Assembly (NCBI RefSeq): GCF_000024545.1
Contig: NC_013947.1
Location: forward strand, 4,774,001-4,838,000
Reading direction: 5' to 3'
Length of the DNA: 64,000 nt
Source of the DNA: Stackebrandtia nassauensis DSM 44728
GTDB lineage: Bacteria; Actinomycetota; Actinomycetes; Mycobacteriales; Micromonosporaceae
How positions within the stretch are numbered: position 1 is the first letter of the stretch; each line of letters starts with the position of its first letter. The notes under the pieces are model-generated. The model did not search any database. It saw nothing but the letters and a program-made list of their open reading frames with translations, and had not been told where the DNA came from. Positions 63,501-64,000 of this stretch are shown one piece after another. The translations under genes and the position numbers were made by a program.

Positions 63501-63986
63501 TTATTCTCCATCTTTCCCATGGCCGGTAGCGGCCATGTTCATCGATCCGGTCGACTGTGGGAATCCACCGGTCGATCCGTGCCCCGCCGCACCGCGTTCC
63601 GAGGCGGGAAGTTCGTCCACTTCGTGAAAACCGGCCCGCTCCACCCGCTGGACGACCAACTGCGCGATGCGGTCGCCGCGGAGCAGGGTCACCGGCTGGG
63701 TCGTGTCGGTGTTGACGAGGTTGACGCGAATCTCACCGCGGTAACCGGCGTCGACCGTACCGGGCGCGTTGAGCACCGTCACACCGCATCGAGCGGCCAG
63801 ACCGGAACGGGGGTGTACGAGTCCGACATATCCGGTCGGCAGCGCCACGGCGACCCCGGTGGGGACGAGCGCGCGCTGTCCCGGCGCCAGGGTCACGTCA
63901 CCGGCGGCGTACAGGTCGGCGCCCGCGTCGCCGGGTTTGGCGTATTCGGGCAGGGGTAGCCCCTGGTCAAGTCGACGTACCTGCAC
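63501..63986 (-). CDS. dut: dUTP diphosphatase (trimeric dUTPase)
   Basis: 161-aa dUTPase that keeps dUTP low and supplies dUMP. All five motifs are visible: [18 protein letters not shown], '[17 protein letters not shown]', [11 protein letters not shown] and the C-terminal [14 protein letters not shown] at 63986 is a usable start, but the frame stays open to the window edge (reading N-D-V-T), so the true N-terminus may lie outside. Confidence 0.95.
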   Translation of the reverse strand: MQVRRLDQGLPLPEYAKPGDAGADLYAAGDVTLAPGQRALVPTGVAVALPTGYVGLVHPRSGLAARCGVTVLNAPGTVDAGYRGEIRVNLVNTDTTQPVTLLRGDRIAQLVVQRVERAGFHEVDELPASERGAAGHGSTGGFPQSTGSMNMAATGHGKDGE

Positions 63987-64000
63987 CGTGACGTCGTTCG

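Overview
This 64 kb window is high-GC chromosomal DNA from a mycothiol-making actinobacterium. Evidence: mshC and a mycothiol-type maleylpyruvate-isomerase-fold protein, frequent GTG starts, DtxR/IdeR-type iron boxes, a SARP/AfsR-type regulator, Tat-exported proteins, and two gene blocks in the order I remember from Mycobacterium (metH–PAC2–mshC–uppP, and trmA-like–APC permease–ceoB–ceoC–DUF3159–OB-fold–DUF3710–dut). A Glycomycetaceae or Micromonosporaceae-like host is my guess; no rRNA or other decisive marker is present. No tRNA, rRNA, CRISPR, insertion sequence or phage gene was recognised.

Layout. 0–6.2 kb: end of a cation/proton antiporter, a NarL-type two-component pair and a MacB/FtsX-type ABC exporter. 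6.3–13.6 kb: a large SARP/NB-ARC/TPR regulator, a sugar MFS porter, an alpha/beta hydrolase and a PhoD-like phosphatase. 13.6–17.4 kb: small genes (NUDIX, Smr, two coupled hypotheticals), a coupled pnuC–nadR NAD-salvage pair and a PemK-like orphan. 17.5–23.1 kb: two Tat-exported beta-rich proteins, OsmC, a KamA-family radical SAM enzyme, a membrane protein and a HAD phosphatase. 23.2–31.7 kb: metH, PAC2, an orphan HoxX-like protein, mshC, uppP. 31.8–36.5 kb: aldo/keto reductase, secreted SGNH esterase, mycothiol-type protein, aminoglycoside-phosphotransferase-like kinase, SDR.

36.6–50.6 kb is a complete catecholate siderophore locus. A siderophore-binding lipoprotein plus DUF2218 runs leftward. 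Two FecCD permeases plus an ATPase run rightward from an iron box that overlaps the permease start codon. A second iron box precedes a tightly overlapped operon: DHB dehydrogenase, isochorismate synthase, DHB-AMP ligase, isochorismatase–ArCP, a class I DAHP synthase and a C–A–PCP–reductase NRPS. DHB loading, one condensation domain, a lysine-like adenylation signature and reductive release together predict a myxochelin-type product, bis-DHB-lysinol. The adenylation domain carries two unusual in-frame tandem-repeat insertions, and a perfect (GCCGA)22 microsatellite follows the NRPS stop codon.

50.7–64 kb: an OmpR-type two-component pair, a secreted wall-associated protein, dxs, an adenosine-deaminase-like enzyme, a TrmA/RlmD-type RNA methyltransferase, a KimA-like potassium permease divergent from two TrkA-type regulators (ceoB/ceoC), DUF3159, OB-fold, DUF3710 and dut at the right edge.
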